A stretch of 5,051 nucleotides of DNA, taken from the NCBI GenBank assembly GCA_905480305.1, contig CAJQPV010000084.1, forward strand, positions 1 through 5,051, in the 5' to 3' direction. Shown here piece after piece: positions 1-5,051 of the stretch. Within the stretch, counting starts at the first letter, position 1. The number at the start of each line of letters is the position of its first letter. The stretch is from an uncultured Gammaproteobacteria bacterium (GTDB lineage: Bacteria > Pseudomonadota > Gammaproteobacteria > UBA9214). Both the position numbers and the translations under genes were made by a program. Below the pieces are notes generated by a model, which saw only the letters and a list, made by a program, of their open reading frames with translations, was not told the origin of the DNA and ran no database searches.

Positions 1-1
1 A

Positions 2-268
2 GCCTTCGACCCGCCGCCAAAGGTTGAATCCGCCTTTGTCCGGCTGGAACCCTATCAGCAGCCCCGGGTACAGGTAACGGATGAAGCCCGGTTCGAAAAA
101 CTGGTGAAACAGGCGTTTTCCCAGCGCCGTAAAACCCTGCGCAACACCCTGCGGGACATGGTGGATGCCGGGGCAATGACAGAGCTGGGCATTGACCCGT
201 CAGCACGCGCCGAGACACTGGCCATCGAGGACTTCGCAGCCCTCGCCAACCACCTCTGCAACACCTGA
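2..268 (+). CDS. rsmA: 16S rRNA dimethyladenosine transferase RsmA (KsgA), C-terminal part
   Basis: This is the last 88 codons of a gene that begins before the window; the stop is TGA at 266-268. RsmA uses S-adenosylmethionine to dimethylate two adjacent adenines in the 3'-terminal helix of 16S rRNA during late 30S assembly. The visible part covers the end of the methyltransferase domain and the helical C-terminal domain. It opens with FDPPPKVESAFVRLEP, the conserved family segment that follows the catalytic motif. Then comes FSQRRKTLRNTL at about residues 39-50 of the fragment, a highly conserved RNA-binding signature, and LGIDPSARAETLAIEDFAAL near the end, matching the usual 'LGIDP..R.E.L...DF..LAN' tail. 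The catalytic NxPY motif lies outside the window. No U-tract terminator follows, so transcription may continue towards ppk. In E. coli this gene is followed by apaG and apaH; here ppk comes next. The identification is very secure. Confidence 0.96.
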   Translation, partial: AFDPPPKVESAFVRLEPYQQPRVQVTDEARFEKLVKQAFSQRRKTLRNTLRDMVDAGAMTELGIDPSARAETLAIEDFAALANHLCNT

Positions 269-303
269 CACCCGGACTGCTCAAACACGATTCACCTGCG
301 CTC

Positions 304-326
304 ACTGGCTAGAGAACAACGCCAGT
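304..326. repeat. Inverted repeat overlapping the ppk promoter
   Basis: ACTGGC at 304-309 and GCCAGT at 321-326 are perfect 6-base inverted arms separated by 11 bases. The left arm overlaps the candidate -35 region and the right arm ends three bases before the -10. No T-run follows, so it does not look like an rsmA terminator. It could be an operator for a dimeric regulator, or chance. Confidence 0.4.
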
Positions 327-335
327 CTGTATACT
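306..335 (+). promoter_or_regulatory. Candidate sigma-70 promoter for ppk
   Basis: A TATACT hexamer at 330-335 matches five of six positions of the -10 consensus. A weak -35 candidate, TGGCTA at 306-311, lies 18 bases upstream and matches only about three of six positions. Transcription would start near 342 and give a short leader of about 24 bases before the ATG at 366. It lies in the 97-base gap between rsmA and ppk, the expected place for a ppk promoter. The -10 is good and the -35 poor, so an activator may be needed; that is inference. Confidence 0.4.
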
Positions 336-365
336 CGATATTTCCAGTCATTACTCTTGAATCAT

Positions 366-2447
366 ATGGCCAAGCTCGCAAAAAAATCAGCCCCGGAACA
401 GGATTTGTTCTTTAACCGTGAACTCAGTTTACTGGCATTTCACAAACGCGTGTTACTGCAGGCCGAAGATGAATCGGTTCCCCTGCTTGAACGGCTGCGC
501 TTCCTGTGTATTTCCAGCACCAACCTGGATGAATTCTTTGAGGTGCGTGTTGCCGGCCTGATGCAGAAATGCGAATGGGGTATAACCGAGGCGGACTCTG
601 ATCTCATGACGGCGCGCGAGGTGCTGGACCGCGTCAATATCGAAGCTCATAAACTGGTAGCTGCCCAGTACAGCATGCTTAATGACATACTCATACCGGA
701 ACTGGCGAAGAACAAGATACGCTTTGTACGCCGCAGCCACTGGAATCCCAGGCAGGCCTCCTGGATCAAGCGTTATTTCAACAGCAAACTGTTGCCGCTG
801 ATCAGTCCACTGGGGCTGGATCCTGCGCACCCGTTTCCGCGCATCCAGATCAAGAGCCTTAACTTTATCGTTTCACTGGAAGGCAAGGACGCCTTTGGAC
901 GCAATAGCGGTACCGCTATCGTACAGGCGCCACGTTCACTGCCACGCATAATCAAGCTGCCCAATGAGCACTCCCGGGGCCCTAACGATTATGTATTCCT
1001 GTCATCGGTTATCCATACCTACGTGGGCGACCTGTTCCCGGGCATGAAACCTACCGGTTGCTACCAGTTCAGGGTTACCCGCAACAGTGAACTGTTTGTC
1101 GATGACGAGGAAGTGGATGATCTACTGCGCGCCCTGCAGGGACAATTGCCGGCACGCCGTTTCGCCGATGCCGTGCGCCTTGAGGTCGCCGATAACTGCA
1201 AACCGGACATGGCCAGCTTCCTGCTGGAGAAGTTCGGCTTGCATGAAGACCATCTCTACCAGGTGCATGGCCCGGTAAACCTGAACCGTCTGCTTGCCGT
1301 CTGTGACCTGGTTAACCGGCCGGAACTGACCTACCCGGGCTTCAAACAGGGCGTTCCGCGGCGCCTCAGTCATGGCGACGTATTTGAGTCCATCCGGCGT
1401 AATGATATTCTGCTGCATCACCCCTACGAGTCATTCGCCCCGGTACTGGCACTGGTACAACAGGCCGCCAGGGATCCGAAAGTCCTTGCCATCAAGCAAA
1501 CTGTTTATCGAACCGGCCATGAGTCGGCCCTCACCAAGGCACTGATTGAAGCGGCCAAGGCCGGCAAGGAAGTGACCGTGGTGGTCGAATTGCGCGCGCG
1601 CTTCGATGAAGAGGCCAATATCGCCGTGGCAACACAGCTGCAGGATGTTGGCGTGCACGTGGTTTACGGCGTGGTCGGTTACAAGACGCATGCAAAAATG
1701 CTGATGATTGTGCGCCGCGAAGGACGCGTGTTACGCCGTTATGTACACCTCGGCACCGGTAATTATCATGCCGGCACTTCGCACGTTTATTCGGATTTCG
1801 GACTGCTTACCTGCGACAAGGACATCGGTGAAGATGTCCACAAGGTGTTTCAGCAACTCACCGGCCTGGGCAAGGCAAGCAAACTGAAGAGGCTGCTGCA
1901 ATCACCTTTCACCCTGCATAAGACTCTGCTGCAGCTGATTGCCAGGGAAGCTGATATCGCCCGGAAGGGAAAACCGGCCCGCATTATTGCCAAGATGAAC
2001 GCCCTTACCGAAAAGGAAATTATCCGGGCGCTGTACGAGGCATCCACAGCGGGCGTAAAAGTTGAATTAATCATCCGCGGCATCTGCAACCTGCGCCCCG
2101 GCATCCCCGGCATATCCGAGAACATACAGGTACGATCTATAGTAGGACGCTTTCTCGAACATACGCGCGTCGTGTTCTTCAACAACGATGGCGACAAGGA
2201 AATCTATTGCGGCAGTGCAGACTGGATGGAGCGCAACCTGTTCTCGCGTGTCGAGGTCTGCTTTCCGATACTTGACCCGCTGTTGCGTGAAAAGGTACTC
2301 AAGGAGGGACTGCTACCTTACCTGTCCGACAACACGCAGTCCTGGCAGCTACAGAGTGATGGCAATTACAAACGTAACAAGCCGGGGAACGCCAGGCCAC
2401 GCATCGCGCAGAACATCCTGCTGGAGAAACTCTCGGACTCCAGCTAG
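366..2447 (+). CDS. ppk: Polyphosphate kinase PPK1
   Basis: The product is 693 residues, close to E. coli PPK (688). PPK1 reversibly transfers the terminal phosphate of ATP onto inorganic polyphosphate; it works as an oligomer and is peripherally membrane-associated in E. coli. The N-terminal domain starts with FFNRELSLLAF (15-25) and SSTNLDEFFEVRVAG (50-64). The C-terminal half carries the phospholipase-D-like catalytic domains. H442 in YKTHAK corresponds to the autophosphorylated H435 of E. coli, H461 in HLGTGNYH to H454, and H599 in LEHTR to H592. R382 (YRTG) and R412 (RARFDEE) match the magnesium-site arginines R375 and R405. All key residues are present. The frame is open back to 192, but I chose ATG 366 because the protein then begins like the family and does not overlap rsmA. 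No Shine-Dalgarno sequence precedes this ATG. The gene ends one base before the end of convergent ppx. Confidence 0.97.
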   Translation: MAKLAKKSAPEQDLFFNRELSLLAFHKRVLLQAEDESVPLLERLRFLCISSTNLDEFFEVRVAGLMQKCEWGITEADSDLMTAREVLDRVNIEAHKLVAAQYSMLNDILIPELAKNKIRFVRRSHWNPRQASWIKRYFNSKLLPLISPLGLDPAHPFPRIQIKSLNFIVSLEGKDAFGRNSGTAIVQAPRSLPRIIKLPNEHSRGPNDYVFLSSVIHTYVGDLFPGMKPTGCYQFRVTRNSELFVDDEEVDDLLRALQGQLPARRFADAVRLEVADNCKPDMASFLLEKFGLHEDHLYQVHGPVNLNRLLAVCDLVNRPELTYPGFKQGVPRRLSHGDVFESIRRNDILLHHPYESFAPVLALVQQAARDPKVLAIKQTVYRTGHESALTKALIEAAKAGKEVTVVVELRARFDEEANIAVATQLQDVGVHVVYGVVGYKTHAKMLMIVRREGRVLRRYVHLGTGNYHAGTSHVYSDFGLLTCDKDIGEDVHKVFQQLTGLGKASKLKRLLQSPFTLHKTLLQLIAREADIARKGKPARIIAKMNALTEKEIIRALYEASTAGVKVELIIRGICNLRPGIPGISENIQVRSIVGRFLEHTRVVFFNNDGDKEIYCGSADWMERNLFSRVEVCFPILDPLLREKVLKEGLLPYLSDNTQSWQLQSDGNYKRNKPGNARPRIAQNILLEKLSDSS

Positions 2448-2448
2448 T

Positions 2449-3972
2449 TCAAACCCCGAACTCAAGCGTTACATTTATCGCCTTCAGGTATTTTTTCTCC
2501 TGCTCCAGATCTGCCAGGGTCAGCGCATGTTTTTCCAGCCAGCCCTTCGGGAACTGCAGCTGCACGTTATCACCATTGGCCTGCATGCCGATCTCCGGCA
2601 ATTCAACACGCTTGTGGCCACGTTGTAACAACACGGCAATACGCAACATGATACACAGGCGGGTCACCGGCTCAGCCAGCGCCTCACCCAGCTCATCGAT
2701 CACAGTGGCCGGAAACTTGTCGCGATGCGCGCGTATCAGGGTCGCAACTATTTGCTGCTCATTGCGGGTAAAACCCAGCATATCCGAATTACGTACAATA
2801 TATTCACCGTGCTTCTGATACTTGCCATGTGCAATTGCCAGGCCGACCTCGTGCAGATGTGCCGCCCATCTCAGGCATGCCCGGTAATAAGCCTTGCGAT
2901 TCAGTTTCCAGCAAGACGCCAGCCTGGAAAAGCAGTCATCTGCTGTCTGTTCGACGCGTGCAGCCTGTTTCAGATCAACCTGGTAACGGCTCGTCAGGGT
3001 ACTGACCGACTGTTCACGCACACTGTCATGTTCGGTACGTCCAATCAGGTCATACAGCAGACCTTCACGCAAGGCACCATCAGAAGCCCACATGCGATTT
3101 ATCTTTAATCCTTCAAACACGGCAATTAATGCCGCGACGCCACCGGGGAAAACCGGCATGCGCTCCTTGCCAAGTCCCTTCAGATCGAGTGCCTCGGCGC
3201 TGCCAGTCTTGATCAGGGCGGCACGCAAATTCTCAAGCGACTCCGGCGTAATACCATCGTCACTCCAGCCCTGGCCAACAACCACTTTCTCGATGGTGCG
3301 AATTGTGCCGGACGAACCAATGGCTCTCTCCCAACCGATACGCCGGTAGGCCTTTTCCATCGGTTCCATGTGCAAACGCGCAGCCGTTATTGCCTTCTGC
3401 ATGTTTTTTCGGGTGATCATGCCGTCGCTGAAATACTTGAGACTCAGGCTTACGCAACCGATAAACAGACTTTCCAGATGACGGGACTGATAGCCATCCC
3501 CGATAATAAGCTCCGTGCTGCCACCACCAATATCAACGACCAGCATACGGCCCTCGATACGCCGGACACTGTGGGAAACGCCGAGATAAACCAGACGCGC
3601 CTCCTCCTGACCGCCAATAATCTCAATCTGGTGACCCACCGCCTGTTGTGCACGACGCATGAATTCCCGCGCATTACCGGCACGACGCAGCGTGTTGGTG
3701 CCAACCACGCGCACCTGTGATCCGGGAATATCCTGCAACCGTTCACCGAATCGCGACAAGCACTGTAACGCCCGCTCAATTGCTTCCTCGGTAAGATTCA
3801 CATTCTCGTCAAGACCGGATGCCAGCCTGACCATGTCACGAATGCGATCCACTACCTCGAGCTCGGTGCCCGAGTAACGTACTACCTTCATATGAAAACT
3901 GTTCGAGCCGAGATCAACAGCTGCCAGAAAAGGCACCGGGAAGGACGAACCGTTTTCCGATGATTCAGTCAT
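2449..3972 (-). CDS. ppx: Exopolyphosphatase Ppx (Ppx/GppA family)
   Basis: The product is 507 residues (E. coli Ppx: 513). It releases phosphate processively from polyphosphate chain ends, the reverse arm of the PPK1 cycle. It has the ASKHA fold: AAVDLGSNSFHM (17-28) is the first phosphate loop, VVDIGGGSTEL (145-155) the second, and SSGTIRT (220-226) follows. E124 in GGQEEARL matches the catalytic E121 of E. coli, and E154 matches E150. SDGALREGLLYD (297-308) is typical of the family. The C-terminal half has the HD-like helical domain, with RWAAHLHEVGL (368-378) and ATLIRAHR (410-417). Similarity to E. coli Ppx runs through this C-terminal half, so I prefer Ppx over the paralogue GppA, although some GppA-type pppGpp hydrolysis cannot be excluded. 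The ATG at 3972-3970 gives the same 16-residue lead before AAVDLG as E. coli. Only a weak ribosome site precedes it (GG, then an A-run). The gene is tail to tail with ppk across one base. Confidence 0.96.
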   Translation of the reverse strand: MTESSENGSSFPVPFLAAVDLGSNSFHMKVVRYSGTELEVVDRIRDMVRLASGLDENVNLTEEAIERALQCLSRFGERLQDIPGSQVRVVGTNTLRRAGNAREFMRRAQQAVGHQIEIIGGQEEARLVYLGVSHSVRRIEGRMLVVDIGGGSTELIIGDGYQSRHLESLFIGCVSLSLKYFSDGMITRKNMQKAITAARLHMEPMEKAYRRIGWERAIGSSGTIRTIEKVVVGQGWSDDGITPESLENLRAALIKTGSAEALDLKGLGKERMPVFPGGVAALIAVFEGLKINRMWASDGALREGLLYDLIGRTEHDSVREQSVSTLTSRYQVDLKQAARVEQTADDCFSRLASCWKLNRKAYYRACLRWAAHLHEVGLAIAHGKYQKHGEYIVRNSDMLGFTRNEQQIVATLIRAHRDKFPATVIDELGEALAEPVTRLCIMLRIAVLLQRGHKRVELPEIGMQANGDNVQLQFPKGWLEKHALTLADLEQEKKYLKAINVTLEFGV

Positions 3973-3975
3973 CTT

Positions 3976-4003
3976 TTTTTACCAGATTCTTAATGATTGA
4001 CAA
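3976..4003 (-). promoter_or_regulatory. Weak candidate promoter just upstream of ppx
   Basis: On the minus strand TTGTCA (4003-3998) matches five of six -35 positions. It is followed after 16 bases by TAAAAA (3981-3976), which matches four of six -10 positions. Transcription from here would start at or next to the ppx ATG and give an essentially leaderless message, which is unusual in this group. That would fit the poor ribosome binding site but may be coincidence in an A-rich stretch. Confidence 0.2.
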
Positions 4004-4038
4004 GGCATACAGGTCTGAATCGCAGCTACTGTAACTCC

Positions 4039-4065
4039 CTCCCCTTCCGGGAAAGAACCGGGGAG
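4039..4065. repeat. GC-rich dyad in the ppx upstream region
   Basis: CTCCCC at 4039-4044 and GGGGAG at 4060-4065 are perfect 6-base arms around a 15-base centre. In minus-strand RNA the centre can add a short UUC/GAA helix. On the plus strand an alternative fold pairs CCGG (4047-4050) with CCGG (4058-4061), and CTTGCTTTT follows at 4072-4080. It could be a structured ppx leader if ppx is transcribed from a distal promoter, or a weak plus-strand terminator. No plus-strand gene lies directly upstream to need one. Confidence 0.4.
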
Positions 4066-4211
4066 CAGGGGCTTGCTTTTACGAGAATGTTTTATCAGGA
4101 ATATCCTGCGCTGCCGACGGTGTTGCTATCATGCTACAAACTGCAATCGCAATAAAGCGGAGATATATCGAACAATAACAACTGACAGCTACATTACCTG
4201 ACTGAACAACA

Positions 4212-4293
4212 GGCAGATTACACGAACAGAGAGATGCGGGTATAGCGGGGATCAGGCGGAGTTATGACAGACTACGAACAGACAGAGGGGATG
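4212..4293. repeat. Imperfect direct repeat
   Basis: Two related segments lie about 53 bases apart: 4212-4236 (GGCAGATTACACGAACAGAG and onward) and 4266-4293 (GACAGACTACGAACAGACAG and onward). They share the order RGCAGA or GACAGA, then ACGAACAGA, then GAG, then ATG, with small gaps. The second copy ends just beyond the stop of the small exported-protein gene. They may be regulator half-sites or a decayed duplication; function is not known. Confidence 0.4.
4239..4281 (-). promoter_or_regulatory. Possible Pho-box-like element and -10, far upstream of ppx
   Basis: Read on the minus strand, CTGTTCG (4281-4275), TAGT and CTGTCAT (4270-4264) form two 7-base direct half-sites with a 4-base spacer. 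This agrees with the PhoB consensus at about 13 of 18 positions by my count; the second half-site is perfect and the first is poor. A -10-like TATACC lies further on at 4244-4239, 19 bases beyond the box, which is farther than usual. The element is about 290 bases from the ppx start. PhoB control of polyphosphate genes is known in some enterics, which makes the site worth testing, but chance is a strong alternative. Confidence 0.2.
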
Positions 4294-4295
4294 CC

Positions 4296-4601
4296 CTACC
4301 AGGGAATGCGCACTGACAGAAAAAGATCCGCTGCAGGTTCACCGCGACTGCCATTGCGAAAATCGTGCTGTTCGTTCTGGACAGCGGTAGCAGGCGTCTG
4401 AAAGGACATGTGGATGCCAGCGCCGCCACGGCCGACTTCTGTCAGCGTGATATCACCGGCAATCAGATCCGGCAGGTTTGGCTTGCTGAAAAAACTCTCA
4501 CTGGCATCGACGGCGGTGGTCATGAGGACACTCAGGCTGACCAGCAGGGATACCAACATCAAGGGGTCGGGTTTCCGGAAAAAACGCTTTTTTGTTAACA
4601 T
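4296..4601 (-). CDS. Small exported protein, unknown function
   Basis: This gene codes for 101 residues that I do not recognise. The N-terminus is a textbook Sec signal peptide: basic MLTKKRFFRK (1-10), a hydrophobic core LMLVSLLVSLSVLMTTAV (14-31), and a likely cleavage site after VDA at residue 33. The mature part would be about 68 residues in the periplasm, unless the segment stays as a membrane anchor. There is no cysteine, so it is not a lipoprotein. The mature region begins SESFFSKPNLPDLIAGDITL, then has a glycine-rich EVGRGGAGIHMSF (56-68), then a polar, probably disordered tail ending in SVRIPW. The start at 4601 is supported by GAAGAGG five bases upstream. The signal peptide plus ribosome site argue for a real gene over the two antisense frames opposite it. 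It lies on the ppx strand but 323 bases away, so a shared operon is doubtful. Confidence 0.72.
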   Translation of the reverse strand: MLTKKRFFRKPDPLMLVSLLVSLSVLMTTAVDASESFFSKPNLPDLIAGDITLTEVGRGGAGIHMSFQTPATAVQNEQHDFRNGSRGEPAADLFLSVRIPW

Positions 4602-4606
4602 GACAG

Positions 4607-4613
4607 CCTCTTC
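4607..4613 (-). promoter_or_regulatory. Ribosome binding site of the small exported protein
   Basis: GAAGAGG on the minus strand sits five bases before the ATG at 4601-4599. This is the best Shine-Dalgarno match upstream of that frame and fixes the start. The reading frame begins exactly where the signal peptide is expected to begin. Confidence 0.65.
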
Positions 4614-4623
4614 AGTCGGTGCT

Positions 4624-4655
4624 TGCTGTGGGGCTTGAGCCGCCTTTAAACAGCA
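4624..4655. repeat. Nested inverted repeat in the leader of the small exported-protein gene
   Basis: TGCTGT (4624-4629) and ACAGCA (4650-4655) are perfect 6-base arms. Inside them GGCT-TG-AGCC (4632-4641) forms a second, compact dyad. The structure ends about ten bases before the ribosome binding site, so it would lie in the 5' leader if transcription starts further upstream. It has no U-run on the minus strand, so it is not an obvious terminator. Confidence 0.35.
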
Positions 4656-4781
4656 GGGTTGTACACATAATGGCGAACGCCCGCGCTGGTTTCCGCGTAC
4701 CCGTTCACATATTCAGGATTCCCCCACTACCTGATGAACAACAAAAACACCCATCCGCCACATTGAAGCAGCGCAAGAGAA

Positions 4782-4803
4782 TGTAATTTATTATTTAATT
4801 ACA
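4782..4803. repeat. AT-rich dyad downstream of the 66-residue gene
   Basis: TGTAATT (4782-4788) and AATTACA (4797-4803) are perfect 7-base arms with an 8-base all-AT centre. It begins nine bases after the stop of the 4813-5013 minus-strand gene. The stem has only one G-C pair, too weak for a classical intrinsic terminator. It could be an operator or bendable upstream element for the next gene on the minus strand. Confidence 0.45.
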
Positions 4804-4812
4804 ACCAGTTAT

Positions 4813-5013
4813 CTAAATGACAGGCTTCAACCAGCATTCTGGCAGGGGCCCGCCCGAGGGAAACGACAGGGTTGTCTTTTTCAGCACCACCGCGCTCTGC
4901 CTACCCCCATACAAAGGGTACCTGCCGGGCATTTCATCCCGGCATGGATCCACAAGCGCTGAAATATCAAGCACCTCCACCAAATCACCGTTTTCTTTTG
5001 TTATCAGATACAT
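4813..5013 (-). CDS. Small conserved-looking hypothetical protein
   Basis: This gene codes for 66 residues starting MYLITKENGDLVEVLDISAL. It has no signal peptide or membrane segment, so it is probably cytoplasmic. The open frame extends 11 codons further upstream to an ATG at 5046, but GGAG (5022-5019) sits five bases before the ATG at 5013, so I use the shorter start. Visible segments are LVEVLDISALVDP (11-23), GRYPLYGG, a lysine-containing strand VVLKKTTLSFPSG, and PLPECW near the C-terminus. From memory, proteobacterial proteins of similar length share a VEVLD start and an FPSGxPLPxCW end, and some carry doubtful 'acetyltransferase' labels. At this size it lacks a complete GNAT fold, so I assign no function. 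The frame opposite on the plus strand (4817-5038) has no such features. Its relation to the genes on its left is unknown; 211 bases separate it from the next one. Confidence 0.72.
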   Translation of the reverse strand: MYLITKENGDLVEVLDISALVDPCRDEMPGRYPLYGGRQSAVVLKKTTLSFPSGGPLPECWLKPVI

Positions 5014-5018
5014 CACAG

Positions 5019-5022
5019 CTCC
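5019..5022 (-). promoter_or_regulatory. Ribosome binding site deciding the start of the 66-residue protein
   Basis: GGAG on the minus strand lies five bases before the ATG at 5013-5011. The alternative ATG at 5046 would place this site inside the coding region and add an N-terminus, MWRQQKHFGAV, that does not look like a folded extension. The shorter start is therefore preferred. Confidence 0.6.
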
Positions 5023-5051
5023 GAAGTGTTTTTGCTGACGCCACACCTGCT

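Larger units (their letters stand above)
3973..4295. other. Non-coding region upstream of ppx
   Basis: This 323-base stretch separates ppx from the next minus-strand gene and presumably holds the ppx promoter and leader. It contains a GC-rich dyad (4039-4065), a short palindrome CAGGAATATCCTG (4096-4108), an imperfect direct repeat (4212-4293) and a Pho-box-like element (4264-4281). CGAACA occurs three times on the plus strand, at 4169, 4223 and 4275, at spacings of 54 and 52 bases. No credible gene was found. The short frames present (22 codons at 4087 plus, 17 codons starting at about 4131 minus) lack ribosome sites. I see no clear hairpin plus U-run terminator for the upstream small gene. 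Confidence 0.6.

Noticed and set aside
192..365. Upstream extension of the ppk frame to an ATG at 192
   Set aside because: It would overlap the rsmA end by 77 bases, and its 58 extra residues do not resemble PPK1. The family N-terminus begins near the ATG at 366.
2725..3108. Plus-strand open frame of 127 codons opposite ppx
   Set aside because: It is fully antisense to well-conserved ppx codons, has no family resemblance, and other similar frames exist opposite ppx and ppk.
3370..3720. Plus-strand open frame of 116 codons opposite ppx
   Set aside because: It is a shadow of the ppx N-terminal domain coding sequence and has no recognisable motifs or ribosome site.
4039..4071. G-quadruplex from the G-runs near 4049-4071
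   Set aside because: Only three runs of three or more G occur on the plus strand and two on the minus strand, short of the four needed.
4264..4401. 45-codon plus-strand frame starting MTDYEQTEGM, preceded by GGAG
   Set aside because: The GGAG is only two bases from the ATG, the product is low-complexity and basic, and it runs antisense to the small exported-protein gene. The coding case is weaker.
4365..4638. Two plus-strand open frames (4365-4598 and 4408-4638) opposite the small exported-protein gene
   Set aside because: The minus-strand frame has a signal peptide and a good ribosome site; the plus-strand frames have neither.
4817..5038. 73-codon plus-strand frame opposite the 66-residue gene
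   Set aside because: It has no ribosome site or motif, and the minus-strand frame has both a good site and protein-like composition.
1..5051. Defence system, mobile element, CRISPR array or tRNA
   Set aside because: No repeats of the right spacing, no transposase or integrase motifs, and no cloverleaf sequence were seen. The content is mostly housekeeping.

Overview
The window looks like a chromosomal segment of a gammaproteobacterium with moderate GC content. The evidence is the protein sequences: the RsmA/KsgA tail, the PPK1 and the Ppx all match the gammaproteobacterial versions of these families, and the Ppx aligns along its length with E. coli Ppx. I cannot name a genus. There are no transposases, phage genes, CRISPR repeats, tRNAs or rRNAs.

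Layout from left to right: (1) 2-268, plus strand, is the 3' end of rsmA (ksgA), the 16S rRNA dimethyladenosine transferase, cut by the window edge. (2) A 97-base gap holds a plausible sigma-70 promoter and an inverted repeat, and leads into ppk. (3) 366-2447, plus strand, is a full-length polyphosphate kinase PPK1. (4) 2449-3972, minus strand, is a full-length exopolyphosphatase Ppx, tail to tail with ppk and separated from it by one base. (5) 3973-4295 is a 323-base non-coding stretch upstream of ppx, with a GC-rich dyad, an imperfect direct repeat and a possible Pho-box-like element. (6) 4296-4601, minus strand, is a small unrecognised protein with a clear signal peptide. (7) 4602-4812 is non-coding, with a nested hairpin and an AT-rich dyad. 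(8) 4813-5013, minus strand, is a 66-residue unrecognised cytoplasmic protein whose start is fixed by a good ribosome binding site.

The functional core is polyphosphate turnover. PPK1 makes polyphosphate from the gamma phosphate of ATP, and Ppx removes terminal phosphates from it. In E. coli the two genes form one operon. Here they face each other with no room for a terminator between the stop codons, so the two transcripts should overlap as antisense unless termination occurs inside the opposite gene. This arrangement is the most interesting feature of the window, although convergent ppk/ppx is, from memory, known in Pseudomonas. The two small minus-strand proteins are the only uncharacterised genes, and nothing in the sequence ties them firmly to polyphosphate. 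I do not see a new multi-gene system here.
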